In this document: positions 1 to 11,885 of the stretch, piece after piece
How positions within the stretch are numbered: position 1 is the stretch's first letter
How the letters are laid out: every line of letters starts with the position of its first letter
Assembly (NCBI GenBank): GCA_039881145.1
Contig: JAYKKI010000008.1
Coordinates: 36,541,001 to 36,605,000 of the forward strand
Source: Druceiella hillmani
Taxonomy: Eukaryota; Arthropoda; Insecta; Lepidoptera; Hepialidae
DNA length: 64,000 nt
Reading direction: 5' to 3'
Program-made: the position numbers and the translations under genes
Notes under the pieces: generated by a model
What the model saw: the letters and a program-made list of their open reading frames with translations, nothing else
Told to the model about the DNA's origin: nothing
Databases searched by the model: none

Positions 1-23
1 TAATACTGAAAGTATTTATTTAT

Positions 24-560
24 TTGTGAATTCAACGTTTATTGAATATATGATAACTTGTATAAATAAAGTTTGGTGAAGTTGGATTATACCCTAGTTC
101 TTTTTCTCTCATCGACCAAATTTGGAATTATTTTATATTGTTTCTTCAGTTTTTATATTATTCAAATAGAATGAGCACATCGTCCGATAGATTAGGAGAA
201 TATTGACGAAATGAAAAATTTTAATTCGTAATTATGGTTACAATAAATTAAAATGTACGAAAAAATATCCACAAAATACTCACTGAATCGACCCAGTTTG
301 TTAATTTAATTTCATTCTAATAGCTACATGTTTGTAGGACCCAAGTACTTATTAATTTGTGTATTTATTTGGGAATTCACAGTTCATTGAATACATGTAA
401 ACTTGTTTAATAAATGTTCGATGAAATTAGATTATAAGTTTGTTTTCCTGTAGTCGACAGATTAAGTAGTTTATTTTATTTTTTCTTTTCTATTTTTGTA
501 TTTTTTAAATAACATGAGCACTTTATTTTAATCGATTACATACACAGACACAAGTACATA
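24..560. repeat. Diverged direct repeat, two ~345-bp units
   Basis: Two related blocks lie head to tail. A GTGAATTCAACGTTTATTGAATA-like segment near 27 recurs near 373 as GGGAATTCACAGTTCATTGAATA. The segment GAATGAGCACATCG near 169 recurs as AACATGAGCACTTTAT near 511. The spacing is about 345 bp and identity is moderate. No coding potential is seen. A weaker third relative lies at about 20570-20760, so this is probably a dispersed repeat that happens to be duplicated here. Confidence 0.55.
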
Positions 561-569
561 TATGTGTGC

Positions 570-571
<2 letters not shown>

Positions 572-616
<45 letters not shown>
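572..616. repeat. (TA)n microsatellite
   Basis: About 45 bp of pure alternating TA, preceded by TATGTGTGCATG. The YIYIY-type reading frame through it is an artefact of the repeat. Confidence 0.95.
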
Positions 617-618
<2 letters not shown>

Positions 619-1267
619 AACATAGACACTAATCGTTGGCTATTAAGGAATAAATTGTCGTTGAAAAAAAACGTAAAATACAGCCTTTTTCTAATTGAGT
701 GCAAAACACATAAATCTTTTTACATAATACTTGCCCGGAGTGCGGTGTTTACCCAAAGTGAAGAAGTCTTCTCAGCTGTTCGCGGGTTATTCCCCCCGAG
801 CAGCACTGAATAATGTGTGGAATTATCGTGTGAAAGATGACAAATAATTATGAATATCATTTACAATTTTCTATTTATTGTTTTCTTTTTATATAATATT
901 TTTAATATGTGGATATCGTATTTAAATTACAAAATAGTATAAAATAATTTTTTCTGAACGAGTAGAATTCGTATTCACGATACCTTAGTCAGGGTTCAAG
1001 TGTTTATTTAGTACAGTTGGACTGTTGCAGTAACAATAATCTGACTTTATTTATATTTTTCAGGTTGATTTGAGTCTATTAGAATAGTTTGGCGATGGTC
1101 AACATTTTGTTTAATTTAGATTTGATCACGATATTCATCTTATTTTGCAATTATTTTTTTATTTAATTTAAATCGAATTGTTTAACATTTAAGTCAGAGT
1201 CTGTTGGAGTTTTGTTCTTTTGGGTTTAAATTGAGTTTTCTTTGGATTTGAAGGAATTTGGATAGGA

Positions 1268-1273
<6 letters not shown>

Positions 1274-1324
<51 letters not shown>
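1274..1324. repeat. (TA)n microsatellite
   Basis: About 50 bp of uninterrupted TA inside AT-rich sequence without coding signal. Confidence 0.95.
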
Positions 1325-1327
<3 letters not shown>

Positions 1328-1575
1328 TTTATTTAGATTTTAATTAAGTTTGATTTTGGTTGAGATTATTTGTTCAAGTTTAATCTCAATCAATATCAAT
1401 GCGAATTGAATTATGATGGATTCAACCGATACCAGAATTTGCTAGTTGAAATTCATTTTCTCGATGATTAAATTTATTTCGCGGTTTTTTCTAAAGTTGT
1501 TATTTATATTCGATTTTGTTATTTATATCCAGATTTAATTCCATCGAGTTGAATTGGTTTGGGTTTGTCTCACGT

Positions 1576-1747
1576 GTGAACCGGACTTGACATTAGGTAA
1601 TAAATATTTATGCGCAATTATAGCATTTTTTAAATCTAAATGTACCTCATATTCTCATTAGTGAACCAGACTTGACATTAGGTAAGAACTCTTTATGTGC
1701 AAATATGGCAATGTTTTAATCAAAAGCTACCTTATATTCTCATTAGT
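1576..1747 (+). repeat. 85-bp tandem duplication
   Basis: GTGAACCGGACTTGACATTAG at 1576 is repeated at 1661 as GTGAACCAGACTTGACATTAG. The following sequence stays alignable to CTCATATTCTCATTAG in both units, giving two copies of about 85 bp with modest divergence. No function is suggested. Confidence 0.85.
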
Positions 1748-1943
1748 ATCGAAGTTATCGTTACTACCAACAACATTACCGTACAACCACCAAAGTTAAG
1801 TGATGCTTAGTATAGTTAGTACTAAATTTTGACACCGTATGAAAGTTTTTTATTCATCCGTTGGCATATAGCAATTGCTGTGTTATATTTATTTCTAAAA
1901 TTGTTTTTTACTTGGACTTACTAAAAAAAACGTAGTATATAAA

Positions 1944-2076
1944 TAGATAGTACATAGTCCAACGTTTTTATTCATTACTTTTTTTACCATAAATTAATGA
2001 ATATCATAAATCATATGCTATTCATTAATCTATGGTAAAAATTAATGAATAATAACGTTGGATTGTGTACTATCTA
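1944..2076. mobile_element. Palindromic foldback MITE (~133 bp)
   Basis: The left arm starts TAGATAGTAC and the right arm ends GTACTATCTA. The arms pair through CCAACGTT/AACGTTGG, TTCATTA/TAATGAA, ACCATA.. and AATGAATA.. down to a short AT-rich loop near 2010, so almost the whole segment folds into one hairpin. Length, lack of coding capacity and arm structure fit a non-autonomous DNA transposon (MITE). No superfamily can be assigned, because the target duplication is not clear in the AT-rich flanks. Confidence 0.75.
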
Positions 2077-2435
2077 CTTCTCTTTATTTTTTTTTTCTTT
2101 GACGTATACGTTTTAAAACTATCGAAACAAATATTATAATCAGACAAATTTACTTTAAATCATAGTTTAAAAGATACGCTTCATAATTATAATAATAATT
2201 TATTGTTGGTGTTCACAGTTATAAAAAAAAATAAACTGCTATGTGTGTAAACAATGCTTGAAATAAAAACATATATTTATTGCGTTGATAAGTTTATTAG
2301 TAAGCAGCTACAAATTTATTATAATTATAATTTTACTATAACAATTATTAACAATTGAAAAACTCAATAACAAATATTATTCAAACAAACGAAACGTTAT
2401 TTACTGTATACCTACTAATGTAATTCTTTTTAGAA

Positions 2436-2643
2436 CGAGAATTCCTATTTATTTATCTACTGTATTGTACCTAATTGATACATATATGGCGGACTCATTG
2501 TTACGAGAGCCATCTCTTACAGCCAACCATAATACCAGTCCCGTTCGACGAACGGCCGGGAATCGAACCCAGGCTCCCGCAGTGCGCCCTAAAATGCCGT
2601 ATGCCTTGTGAGCAACCCAACACACCACGGCGACGACGAGACT
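2436..2643 (-). mobile_element. tRNA-derived SINE, full or nearly full length
   Basis: Read on the minus strand, this begins near GTCGTCGCCGTGG. An A-box-like stretch (GTGGTGTGTTGGGTTGCT) is followed by a very good B box (GGTTCGATTCC at about 2561-2571), as in an internal RNA polymerase III promoter. A tRNA-unrelated body follows (GGCTGTAAGAGATGGC...ATATATG), ending in an A/T-rich ATAAATAAATA-type tail near 2440. A 3'-half relative lies at about 60385-60471 in the same orientation, so this is a repeat family and not a lone tRNA. The plus-strand open frame across it (2475-2786) is incidental. It does not fold as a functional tRNA that I can see. Confidence 0.8.
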
Positions 2644-2786
2644 ATTTCTTGATGGAAAATCCACTAAATGAAAAAAACAACAGTGACTTTTTTATTGATC
2701 CTCATTCTGATAAACTATCTCCAAACGGCATGGAACAAATTACAAGTGAACTTACTTCTGAGATTTTTACCGATTTACTTCTATGA

Positions 2787-4378
2787 AAGTACCTAGTAGG
2801 TCTCATATCTGTGACTGTTATTCCAAATTCTTTTATTATCATTTGCTCCTAAATCCGCAAGAAAATTTCTGAATGAACTGGGTTTGGGCATAAGACATTT
2901 TAAATTTTTTTTGGAAATTCTTTACATGTTTAAGAAAAAAATCACTATAATATTTCTGTAACAATAACTCAAAAGTCAAAATATTTAAACTATATTCATT
3001 ATTTTTGACAATTCCTTATACCTAGTATTTATAATAAATATTAGACATCTATCTAAGTACACAACTGCTAATATAAGCTTCAGTTTTCTTCTGCTTTCTT
3101 CAAAAAATAAAGGAATTCCATCGTTTTTTGTTTCCTGCCGTATTTTTTTTTTCAATTTTTTTTTGTAAAATTAGAGATTTCTGTCCTTTCAAATTGAAAT
3201 GTTTTGTTGTTCACTAATTTTAATTTAACTCGAAAATATTTTGTATGTTAATCACTTTTTAATACTTTGACGGTAAAACCCATTAATGAAAATAATTATT
3301 CCACGTTCTATTCCATTTGTATTGGAGTTGATTTTAGGCAAGGGTATAAAGAAAAGTTAAAAGTTGTTAAATCAAAATTAATTAAAATCACCATGGTGGT
3401 TGGAATATAACTTTCAAATAATTTTTAATTAAAGTATTTTTTTAATTTATGTAGAAGTTTCTTCCAATAACGAAAACTATTATGCACTTGTATGTGTGAT
3501 TTTTTTAATATTTATATCACAATTATATCTTTAAATTTTCTTATAAGCTTAATCAAATGATTAGCTTAAAAATAGCTCTAAAATTCAGTTTTAATTTTAA
3601 TTTGATTAAGAATTTCTCGAAAACTACGATTTTAAGAATCATGGTTTACTTTTCCAGTACACTTTTAAGTAAGTTATATAAGTTCCAATAATATCTTTAA
3701 AATTAACTTACGTAAAATTCTGAAAAAGCAAATAATTTTTGAATCCTTATAACTTGCAGGAACAAGTAATATTATGCACATGCGATGAAATTAGAAAAAA
3801 ATTATTTCCACGTTTTCCATCTCTAAATTTCCTATAAAGTACCTGAGGAGAGTAATGCCACCCAAATTTGAAGTCAAATATTTTATAAAATTATCATTTT
3901 TAATTTAGAAAATCTATATAAACGTAAATTTTGTTTTATCAAAAAGTAATAAAAGTTTTCCGTAGCATCACACTGATATCATAATATTACGTTTAGCTTT
4001 AAATCGAATTGAATACGATTTCCCTATCTTTGGAAGCAGTATTCCAGATTAACCATAATCATTATAATTTCTTTACGTGCTAAGCTATTTATAATTACTT
4101 TTTAATTTAGTTATTTAACTTTATATAATAAAAGCATTAGTAAGTAAAACTAGACATTTAGTTTTATTAAAAGAAAAGTTTACCTGTTTCAATAAAAATT
4201 TTATTCTTTCGATATACTTAAAAAAAAAGGGAAAATTCAAACAAAGTAAACTTAAAAAATAAATGAATATTAAGGAAATTTAATTATCATGAAACCAATT
4301 CAACAATTAATGGATTTCCTGGAAAAATGGGTGAAAAATTAATAGTCGTCAAACAAATATTTTTTTCCGAAATTATAC
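2787..4378. other. AT-rich interval with no supported feature
   Basis: Mostly T-, A- and TTTAAT-rich sequence with no long open frame, no recognised protein motif and no repeat structure I could confirm. Confidence 0.6.
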
Positions 4379-4412
4379 TATTATTGAAGCAAATATTTTT
4401 GCTTCAATAATA
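4379..4412. repeat. Perfect 15-bp hairpin
   Basis: TATTATTGAAGCAAA (4379-4393) and its exact complement TTTGCTTCAATAATA (4398-4412) are separated by four bases. It is a short perfect stem-loop in otherwise featureless AT-rich DNA. Confidence 0.9.
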
Positions 4413-4740
4413 ATATAATTTCCATGACCTCAACCTTTAACTTGGTTTCAAAAAGTTTTAAATGTATCTAGTGTTTATTGGAGTGTAATATCAATAGTTG
4501 CTCATTTATTTCCCCTTTTAAGACTATTAAAAAAAAACATTAAACCAATTGAAATAATATATCAGTATTCGAAACTTTTTTGAATAAGTAAAATATAACA
4601 AGACTATTGGAAAATCCCTTAGTTATGCTAATATAATAATTGCAAATTAATTTTTTAAGGCACCTTTTACAGTTGGGAATAGATTCTTCTCAAAAATGGC
4701 CAGCGAGATATAATGCTAAATTCATACATACAAAATTTGA

Positions 4741-4790
4741 ATCAATAGCATTTTCCTAATGATAGTTTCATTAGTAAAAATGCTATTGAT
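4741..4790. repeat. 50-bp imperfect palindrome
   Basis: ATCAATAGCATTTT at 4741 pairs with AAAATGCTATTGAT ending at 4790, and inner TAATGA pairs with TCATTA. The hairpin has a small central loop and one bulged region. It could be a miniature foldback remnant. Confidence 0.85.
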
Positions 4791-6500
4791 TATTTGCGAT
4801 GTAATCAAAAAGAATACATAACAAAGAAGCAATTTTGAAATATCAAAAAATAATATATATACAGTGTGTACCATCACTAAATAACGCCACTTCGATCTGC
4901 CATAATCCTCCACCCCTACCAAATGCGTAGTTGTACATGCTAAGTACAAACTTTGGCTGGAGGGTATTAGTATTATTAAGCAATACATAGAAACGTATCG
5001 CAGAGCATAAAAAACCAAATTCCGAAGTAACTTTTTTAAATTTTGTTTTTGTCGCTAACGTGTCAAAACCTAAGAGATTATTTACAAAATCCCCAGTAAA
5101 GAAGCAAAGAGCAAAGCCGAGACGGGAAAATAAAACATAAGAAGAAAGAGGATAAATACTTACAAGAATTTGAGGAATAATCGTGAAATAAAACAAAATC
5201 AAAGTGAAGAAAAACATGAAAATATCCATATCAACTATCCGTTCCAAATTTATTTCGATATTTTTAAAATATCCATATCGAATAGATTAGAACTTTGGCG
5301 CGCGCATAATTCAAAAATGTTCCTAACTTGAAATTTGACATGTTACGTTTTGAAAATTTCGATTCACGAATATTCATAACACGAAATTCGGCATACGTGT
5401 ATTAATAGTATTTTAAAAATGAACAGGAACGTGTCGAATAGAACAGAAAGTGAAAGTACAAAGAAAATATTAGTTTAATTATTTTTTTCATTTCTTTTTG
5501 TTATGTAGTTTTTGTTAGTGAAATTTCAAAATGTATTTATATAATCTTTATCAAAATCGTGAAAAGAAAAGATGGTACGGAGAAAAAAAAGGAAGAAGAA
5601 AAAAGAGACTCTTATACAAATCAAGAAACAATAAATCAAATAAAAGAAAATTAAAGTGAATAAATGTAATGCGAAAATACATTGGCATAAGTTGAAAAAT
5701 AGGATGCGCTCAAATCTAAAACGAGAATCAGACGAACAATAACAATTACAAAACCAATGAAACAGAGAAAAAATTAAAAGCTATAAAGTTGCCGCCTTTC
5801 TAAAATCCAACAACGCTCAAAAGTTGCATTAGACACATTTAATCTACCAAACGCTCAATTAGCAAAATTTTATTTCAGCGGTGCTTTCGTATGTTCAGGC
5901 AATACACGATCAACTAATAATATCGGATACATACGACGTGACGTACATATTTCAAAAATTTATTGACATATTTATAAAAAATTAAATTAAAACAACACAA
6001 CATCTGATATCTTGGGTATTTTCAAATATTTTTATCTGAATTTATTAGTAGCACTGGAATATTATTTCAAAAAGGGCGAAAGCCCTTATTTTCAAGAACA
6101 GCAATAGCAACATGTAACAGTACCTACAACTTTCTCATGCCCAATCTGATTCAGTTACAACCCTAAAAATATTCAACGACTTCCACGATACTTCCATTTA
6201 TACCACATTGTGACAAGAATTCAATTGGACCTTAATGTAGCATCTGATGATTAAATAATTTCATGATTTATTAATGCTTCTTTGAACCATGAGTTTACAT
6301 GTTTTTAAGAAAATAAGGCATACCATCTCTATGGAATCAGTGTGGTTATAAAACTACAAAAATAGGTTAATGACAACTAATTTACAGTTTAAATTAATCG
6401 CAAAAAGATCCAAAACGAAGTAAACAACAAAAATATTCCCAACGACAAAAATTATCATAACAAAAAAAACAATGCGTTTGGAAGCAATTAACGGTGAGCC
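4791..6500. other. AT-rich interval, no supported gene
   Basis: A 134-codon minus-strand open frame (4843-5247) exists, but its hydrophobic, low-complexity translation resembles no family I know. The sequence around 5286-5325 (GGCGCGCGCATAATTCAAAAATG) weakly resembles the Helentron-like terminus described at 34.5 kb. That is too weak to annotate as an element. Confidence 0.5.
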
Positions 6501-6544
6501 GTTTTATCCAAAAATCGTTAGCGTTTTATCCATAAGTCGTTAGC
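6501..6544. repeat. 22-bp tandem duplication
   Basis: GTTTTATCCAAAAATCGTTAGC is followed directly by GTTTTATCCATAAGTCGTTAGC, which is two copies with two differences. Confidence 0.9.
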
Positions 6545-6816
6545 TGCAGTAGTATTTTGCAAATTTATCTATGTTTGGAAACGATATTTTATCAAAAAAC
6601 TAAACGTACCGGTATTTTCATTATATTACACTTTTCAACGCGCTTTGTATTTGATGGTTATTTGAAATCGGTTCAATTTGTATTAAAATAATTTTATTTT
6701 TCCATTATTAGTGCTTATATTATCCTATGTTACTCAAAATATTACGAAACTCCTATGAATTTATTGTCAATATATCTTATTTATGGAAATCGGAACAAAT
6801 TTTTGGGACATCTCAT

Positions 6817-6865
6817 GACTCTAGATATACTCGTACATATCTACATTACGAGTATATCTAGAGTC
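6817..6865. repeat. Perfect 19-bp-stem hairpin
   Basis: GACTCTAGATATACTCGTA (6817-6835) is exactly complementary to TACGAGTATATCTAGAGTC (6847-6865), with an 11-base loop. A stem this long is unlikely by chance. It may be a foldback element relic. Confidence 0.93.
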
Positions 6866-7107
6866 TATATGTTTATATGTATATGCTTATGCAGACATAT
6901 ATGTAGACAGATATATATGTATGGACAAATAACTCACATTTCTTCTTTTGGTTTCACAGTAGCCAATGCTTCCAGCCTGTTTTACTTGTACATAATATAT
7001 ACTTCATGTTTTGATTTATATTTTTACTTACTGCGCAAAAATATTTTCTTCATATCTTTTTATAAACCTGTATATATATACTTACAAATTTCAAACGTAT
7101 CTATCTC

Positions 7108-8076
7108 TCATGATCTTACCCGAAAAAGCTGATTTTGTAAAAGGCAGAGGAACACGAGAGCAAATACTCATATATTCAGACCCCGTTGCTCTTCATCATC
7201 TACGCTGAATACATCAAGAGATTCATTTTAAAAGTTTACAACAAAAATTGTATGGCATGCTGATGATATTACTCCTCTTGCATGAACTTAGGAATAAATG
7301 GTGAATCTCCTCCGATAATTAGAAGACGATACGTCGGATTTTACCTCGCTATAAATCGTGAAAAAGCTAAATTGACTATTACAGACCGAGAAAACAACAA
7401 CTGCTCTGTAATTAAAACTACAACTAAACGCAAAGACGCGCAGAGGTTCATTTATCTAGGCCCAACTTTAACAAACGCCTTTGATTGTGAAGAGGTGATT
7501 CGAAGACTTGGCGCCGTCACTAGATCTGCGGTAGAAAAACTTCGAAAGATTTAAAGGGATGGAAGGATGACAAACACACTGAAATTTATTTTATCTCATC
7601 AAGCAAACTTTACTTTCTTCAGCCTACTATTTTCAATCTTCCTATACGTAGCCGAGACATGGACATTGAGTCTCCAGTTTAGTGGAAAGATCTATGCTCT
7701 AGAGATATGGTGTTGGAGGTCTACTAAGAATCCTTTAAACTGCTCTTCGCACCACTATATCGATTCTCAAAGAAGTCAAAATAAAAAAGGTCATCATCAA
7801 CTATACACATACGAGTCCTGAAGGTCTTTGGACTACCCGAAATGAAAACTCGTGGGAATGTTTGGAAGTTTAGGAAAAAATGGAGAGTAAAATATTGCAG
7901 GTACGCTATCACACATGATGGATAGAATACGTCACACACTTTGCTATCAACTTGTGTTTGCACAATGCCAAAAATAGGGATAAATGGAAATGCATATTGA
8001 GAATGTCGACCGAAACATGACCACGATCATACTATCAAGAGTGCACGACTAAGAAGATGGAATTTACTTACCCACC
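7108..8076 (+). pseudogene. LINE (APE-type non-LTR) reverse transcriptase, 3' fragment
   Basis: This is a decayed copy of the C-terminal half of a non-LTR reverse transcriptase, read across all three plus frames. Recognisable blocks in order: FVKGRGTREQI at about 7133-7166 (the usual GFRKGRGTRDQI block); FIIYAEYIKRF near 7185; the catalytic box as HADDITPLA, with ADD at 7259-7267 (normally YADD); NREKAKLT (normally a KTK block); FIYLGPTLTNAFDCEEVIRRL (about 7447-7510); YVAETWTL (about 7643); ALEIWCWRS (about 7700); and a shifted frame resembling the usual ISILKEV segment. Several frameshifts and stops are present, and the residues between GTREQI and the YAEYI block are deleted. The 5' endonuclease domain is absent, which fits 5' truncation by target-primed reverse transcription. 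The family tail style suggests an RTE/CR1-like lineage, but I cannot fix the clade. Confidence 0.85.
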
Positions 8077-8540
8077 TATCTAAGAAATTGCTTACATATC
8101 TGTCTGTTCTAATATTTAGTCTGTATCTAGCTATTAATTTCTTAGTTCCTTTATGCCTTTATATGAACTTATATTACTTACCTACATATTAATTTTGTTA
8201 TTTTCTTACTTACGTTAGACAAGTGAAAGATTATTGTCATCACCTTCCAGCCTCATCATTATACCCTGATTTTGAAAAAGACAGATTTATACCGCGCTTA
8301 CTCGTGTAAACATTTTAGAGACTTTTTTATTACATTATCATGAGATCTATAACATCCTAACTCGATCAAGGCAGCTATGCTGTTTATTGTTTAGGAATAC
8401 TATGATGGACCTTTAATTTCCATCGTCAAATAATAACCAATTTTTTTTGATGCTGTACTGAGGACATTCGAATAAAATATAATAATCCAAATTGGTCATC
8501 TGATGCCACAGATATGAGTTAACATACACAAAATAGCCCG

Positions 8541-8760
8541 TACGATTACAACATCAGGCTGAGGAATTGATATTCCGAAGTTCAATGACAAACTTTCTGC
8601 TTGAGACTCAAAATATTAATTTGAAAAATGCAGATTCTCAAGTGCGATTATAAAAGCAGGCAGTATCGGGACTCGAGAATTTGATCCCAGAGTTCAATGA
8701 TGGAGTCTCTGCTTGATACCTAAAATACTCACTTTAAGACAGCAGCTTCTCAAATATCAC
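8541..8760 (+). repeat. ~118-bp duplicated repeat
   Basis: Two diverged units run head to tail. CGATTACAACATCAGGC..GAAGTTCAATGACAAACTTTCTGCTTGA from about 8541 recurs from about 8645 as CGATTATAAAAGCAGGC..GAGTTCAATGATGGAGTCTCTGCTTGA. Both end in GCAG..TTCTCAA. The blocks resemble, from memory, dispersed repeats of moth genomes, but I cannot name the family. Confidence 0.7.
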
Positions 8761-11680
8761 TATATAAACAGGTTATATGCATGTTGTATTTAATTATTAT
8801 AGGTATTTTAATTAATTACTAAATGTAGGTAAATACATTTAATGATTTAATTTATTTTAAATTATTTTTATTACTATTATATTGAGATAAACCCGAATCA
8901 GTTTCGAACGATTCGACAAACTGTATTTGTTTGCTGCAGCATTCTGCAATCATGAAACTGTTTGAAGAAGAAGACTGTATGAAGAAATTGAGATGTATGT
9001 AAGGGTTGTGTACAATCAATGTCAATATTTCCTTTTTTTGTTTAAATTTGAATTGCGATTTTTTAAATTATTTTTTTTTCTTTATTGGGTGTATATCTTA
9101 ATATATAAATTTTATAATAGGGTAATCATCAAAATATTTTACATTGTTTCCTGTTATTGAAAGTTTAAATTTTCTAATATGTCCGCCAAACATATATATA
9201 TATATATATATATATATTGTTAAGTTTGAAATTAATAAATATACGAAATTTGAAGAAAAAAAAATGTAACAAAACTATTACATTTTTTAATAATACCGAC
9301 TTATCAGCTCTAATTTTTAGCAATAAAATGTGTAATCCTCAAGTTTTTACAAAATTGTTTATGTTATCAAGAACAACTCTCTACGTTTATTGCTAAATTT
9401 AACACATTTGTGTAAATTTTACTTTAATAATATTGAACTTAATTGTATTTTCAAAGCCAATAAGAAATGTTGGGTAATTGCTATTTTCATTATTCCATTT
9501 AGGGCCAACTCTATGTCTGTAGAACTTCACATTAAAAATCTGATAATCTAAAAGTATCGTATGAATTGATAATAATGTCATTAAGAGAAGCATAAGTCTT
9601 ATTTTTAATTAATTCGTGTTTTTCCTAACTTGTTCCTTAATAACGGATATAAAAATTAAATCCACTCTTAATTATTAATACTGTCTCTCTGTCTTTCTCT
9701 CTCTACCAATGGATTTACTTGAAAATTTCTGAAGTTCTTTACATCACACATTAGTTTCCCTCGTAATATCGGTTTCAAAGTTATAATGATGGAAACATTA
9801 CATAAAAAATAAACCAAATCTCCGTCACACGAATGGTGGGTAGCGGAAGGTTGTAAGAACAGAAAGGAGCATGCGAGGTGGTGGAAGGAAGCACAAGTTA
9901 GCCCTTGCCGAATTGTAATGAATAATTATTTAGGTAAAAAATAAAAAAGTGAAATAAATGCATTAAGCGGCTGCATTTATTTCATGGATTCGATGCGGAT
10001 AAAGTCGCAAGATACCGTTAGTCTGAATAACATTAAATCTATATTCAGCCAAAAATAACAAAAGGAAACGAAAATAGAGTACTAACTCTCCGAACTCCTA
10101 TTAAATGAAAGTTTCATAGTACTTTGAGTACATAATTTAAATCAAAATTGGACTTCTGAGTTTTTCGTCTTTCAACCCGGGAATTTTTTTTAAATAATAA
10201 TGCGCTGGAACTTGTGTTTTCACCTTAAGTTTTCTATTGCAGCCGCGGTTCAAAAATTATTTATTGAAATTATATTTTGCCAGGAAGAACTGGGAAGGAA
10301 GGAATGCTGTGAACTAATTATATCTAATTAGTTTTGTACATCACCGTTGATGATTCGATGAAATTAACATAGTGTATATTTACTCGTATATTATGTGTAT
10401 AATCAGTGTTTTTTGCTAATGTTAACTTACCTATATTAAACGTGTATTAAGCATAAAGAGTTAAAATAAGTGTGCCGGTATTAATGTGTCTAATAACTTA
10501 TTCGAATTGCAAATAATTAAAGATATGTTTACCATAAAGGGTTGTTCTTTTCTATTCAGCTGTAACTTTAAATTTTCATTGATTTTAGTTTTATAAAATT
10601 TAGAAGAGAATTTAAACGAACTAGCTCAAAAATATTTACCTAATAACTTATTTTTTCCCAGGGAAAACGTTTTTTTGATATTGGTGTTATTAAATATACA
10701 TCAAACAAAGTACTCTTATTCTTCATTATCTTCATTCTGACATCATTTCATTAACAATTCTTATATATATTTTTTGGAAATAATTTTCTTTATTTCCTTC
10801 GGGTCATACAAAATAATATTTTATTGGTCATTGTTTGAATTCTTATTTTCTGCGAATAGCGTGACGAATTATAAGACACCAATGAAATACAAATAAATTA
10901 ACAAGTTAATCAAGATTAAATAGAATCGAGTGTGCACAACTTTTAAAAATTATTTTTAATATGATTTTTTGTAACTATCCCACAATATGTATCAAACTAT
11001 AATTAATAAGAACAATTATAATTATGAAAAACGACTATAATAAATCCGAAATGATGTTGCTGTACTTCTCAGCCATTAAAACGGAAAATGTGTTTAAATG
11101 TACAACAAAAACGAAGTAGTTAGACTACTTATTATATTTTTTAAGGCACTCTTAAAATATTCAATAAGTACTTATCCTAAAAATTCATAAAAGTCTCAAT
11201 TGGTGTGGTTTAATTTCTTTAAGAATTCAGATAAAATGTAATTTAATTATTATATTTATTTTATGCACAACATGAACAAAGCTTTCAACGCAAGTCCAAA
11301 ATGTAATCAAAGATTTCAACTCCCTTGCACAGAGTGCCACAGCGTCAAACTTTTGTTCGACTAGTTTATGCAAACAACATTTTCGATGCAAAACGGCGTG
11401 ACGTTGCTACTTTAAACAACTTCTATATTATTTGGTATTTGACTGTTCAAAGGAAATGAAACTTTTAACTTGTCCTACGTTAAATGATTTGATGGGGGCC
11501 GGATGTCTAAATTTTATACAAATGTTTCGATGTCATATTCACGGTTATGTAGTATTGATAATTGAATATTATACACACAAATATATTAACAAAGCAAGAT
11601 ATTTAATGTTCAAAAATGTAAAATATGTAAAAATTATACGTGTTTTTATATAATGAATGAAATATTAACATTTATATTTT
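8761..11680. other. AT-rich interval with one (TA)n tract (9192-9218)
   Basis: No coding or transposon signal was recognised. A 27-bp TA tract sits at 9192-9218. A slightly GC-richer stretch at about 9815-9915 contains GGTGGGTAGCGGAAGGTTG but matches nothing I know. Confidence 0.55.
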
Positions 11681-11885
11681 CACTTAATTTTTATTAATAA
11701 GTAAATAAAACTACGTAGTGTAGTGTTATTTCTACTTTATTTAAATTCTTAACCACGACCTAGGTTTCGCTGTAGGACAACGTCTTCAGATTGGCTCTCT
11801 TGATTGGGATCTCTTCAAATTACCCACCTGAATAATATAGTACTACATCACGTAGTTTCATTTAGTAGCTAATAAAAATTAAGTG
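11681..11885. mobile_element. Foldback MITE family A, copy 1 (205 bp)
   Basis: The outer arms CACTTAATTTTTATTA / TAATAAAAATTAAGTG and inner arms AAACTACGTAGTGTAGT / ACTACATCACGTAGTTT form terminal inverted repeats. The interior carries TTCTTAACCACGACCTAGGTTTCGCTGTA..GTCTTCAG, the same sequence as the left arm of the copy at 50.7 kb. Here the two halves of the interior are no longer complementary, unlike the almost perfect palindrome of that copy. This is a non-autonomous DNA element without coding capacity. Confidence 0.8.

Noticed and set aside
2540..2640. A functional tRNA gene
   Set aside because: Good B box, but no cloverleaf acceptor stem or anticodon arm can be built, and the sequence continues into a SINE body shared with 60.4 kb.
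2475..2786. 103-codon frame with an Arg/Pro-rich stretch
   Set aside because: It is antisense to the tRNA-derived SINE, and the coding appearance comes from the GC-rich tRNA-like part.
4843..5247. 134-codon minus-strand open frame
   Set aside because: The translation is hydrophobic and low in complexity with no motif, no splice or promoter context and no repeat relatives. Chance frames of this size occur in 64 kb.
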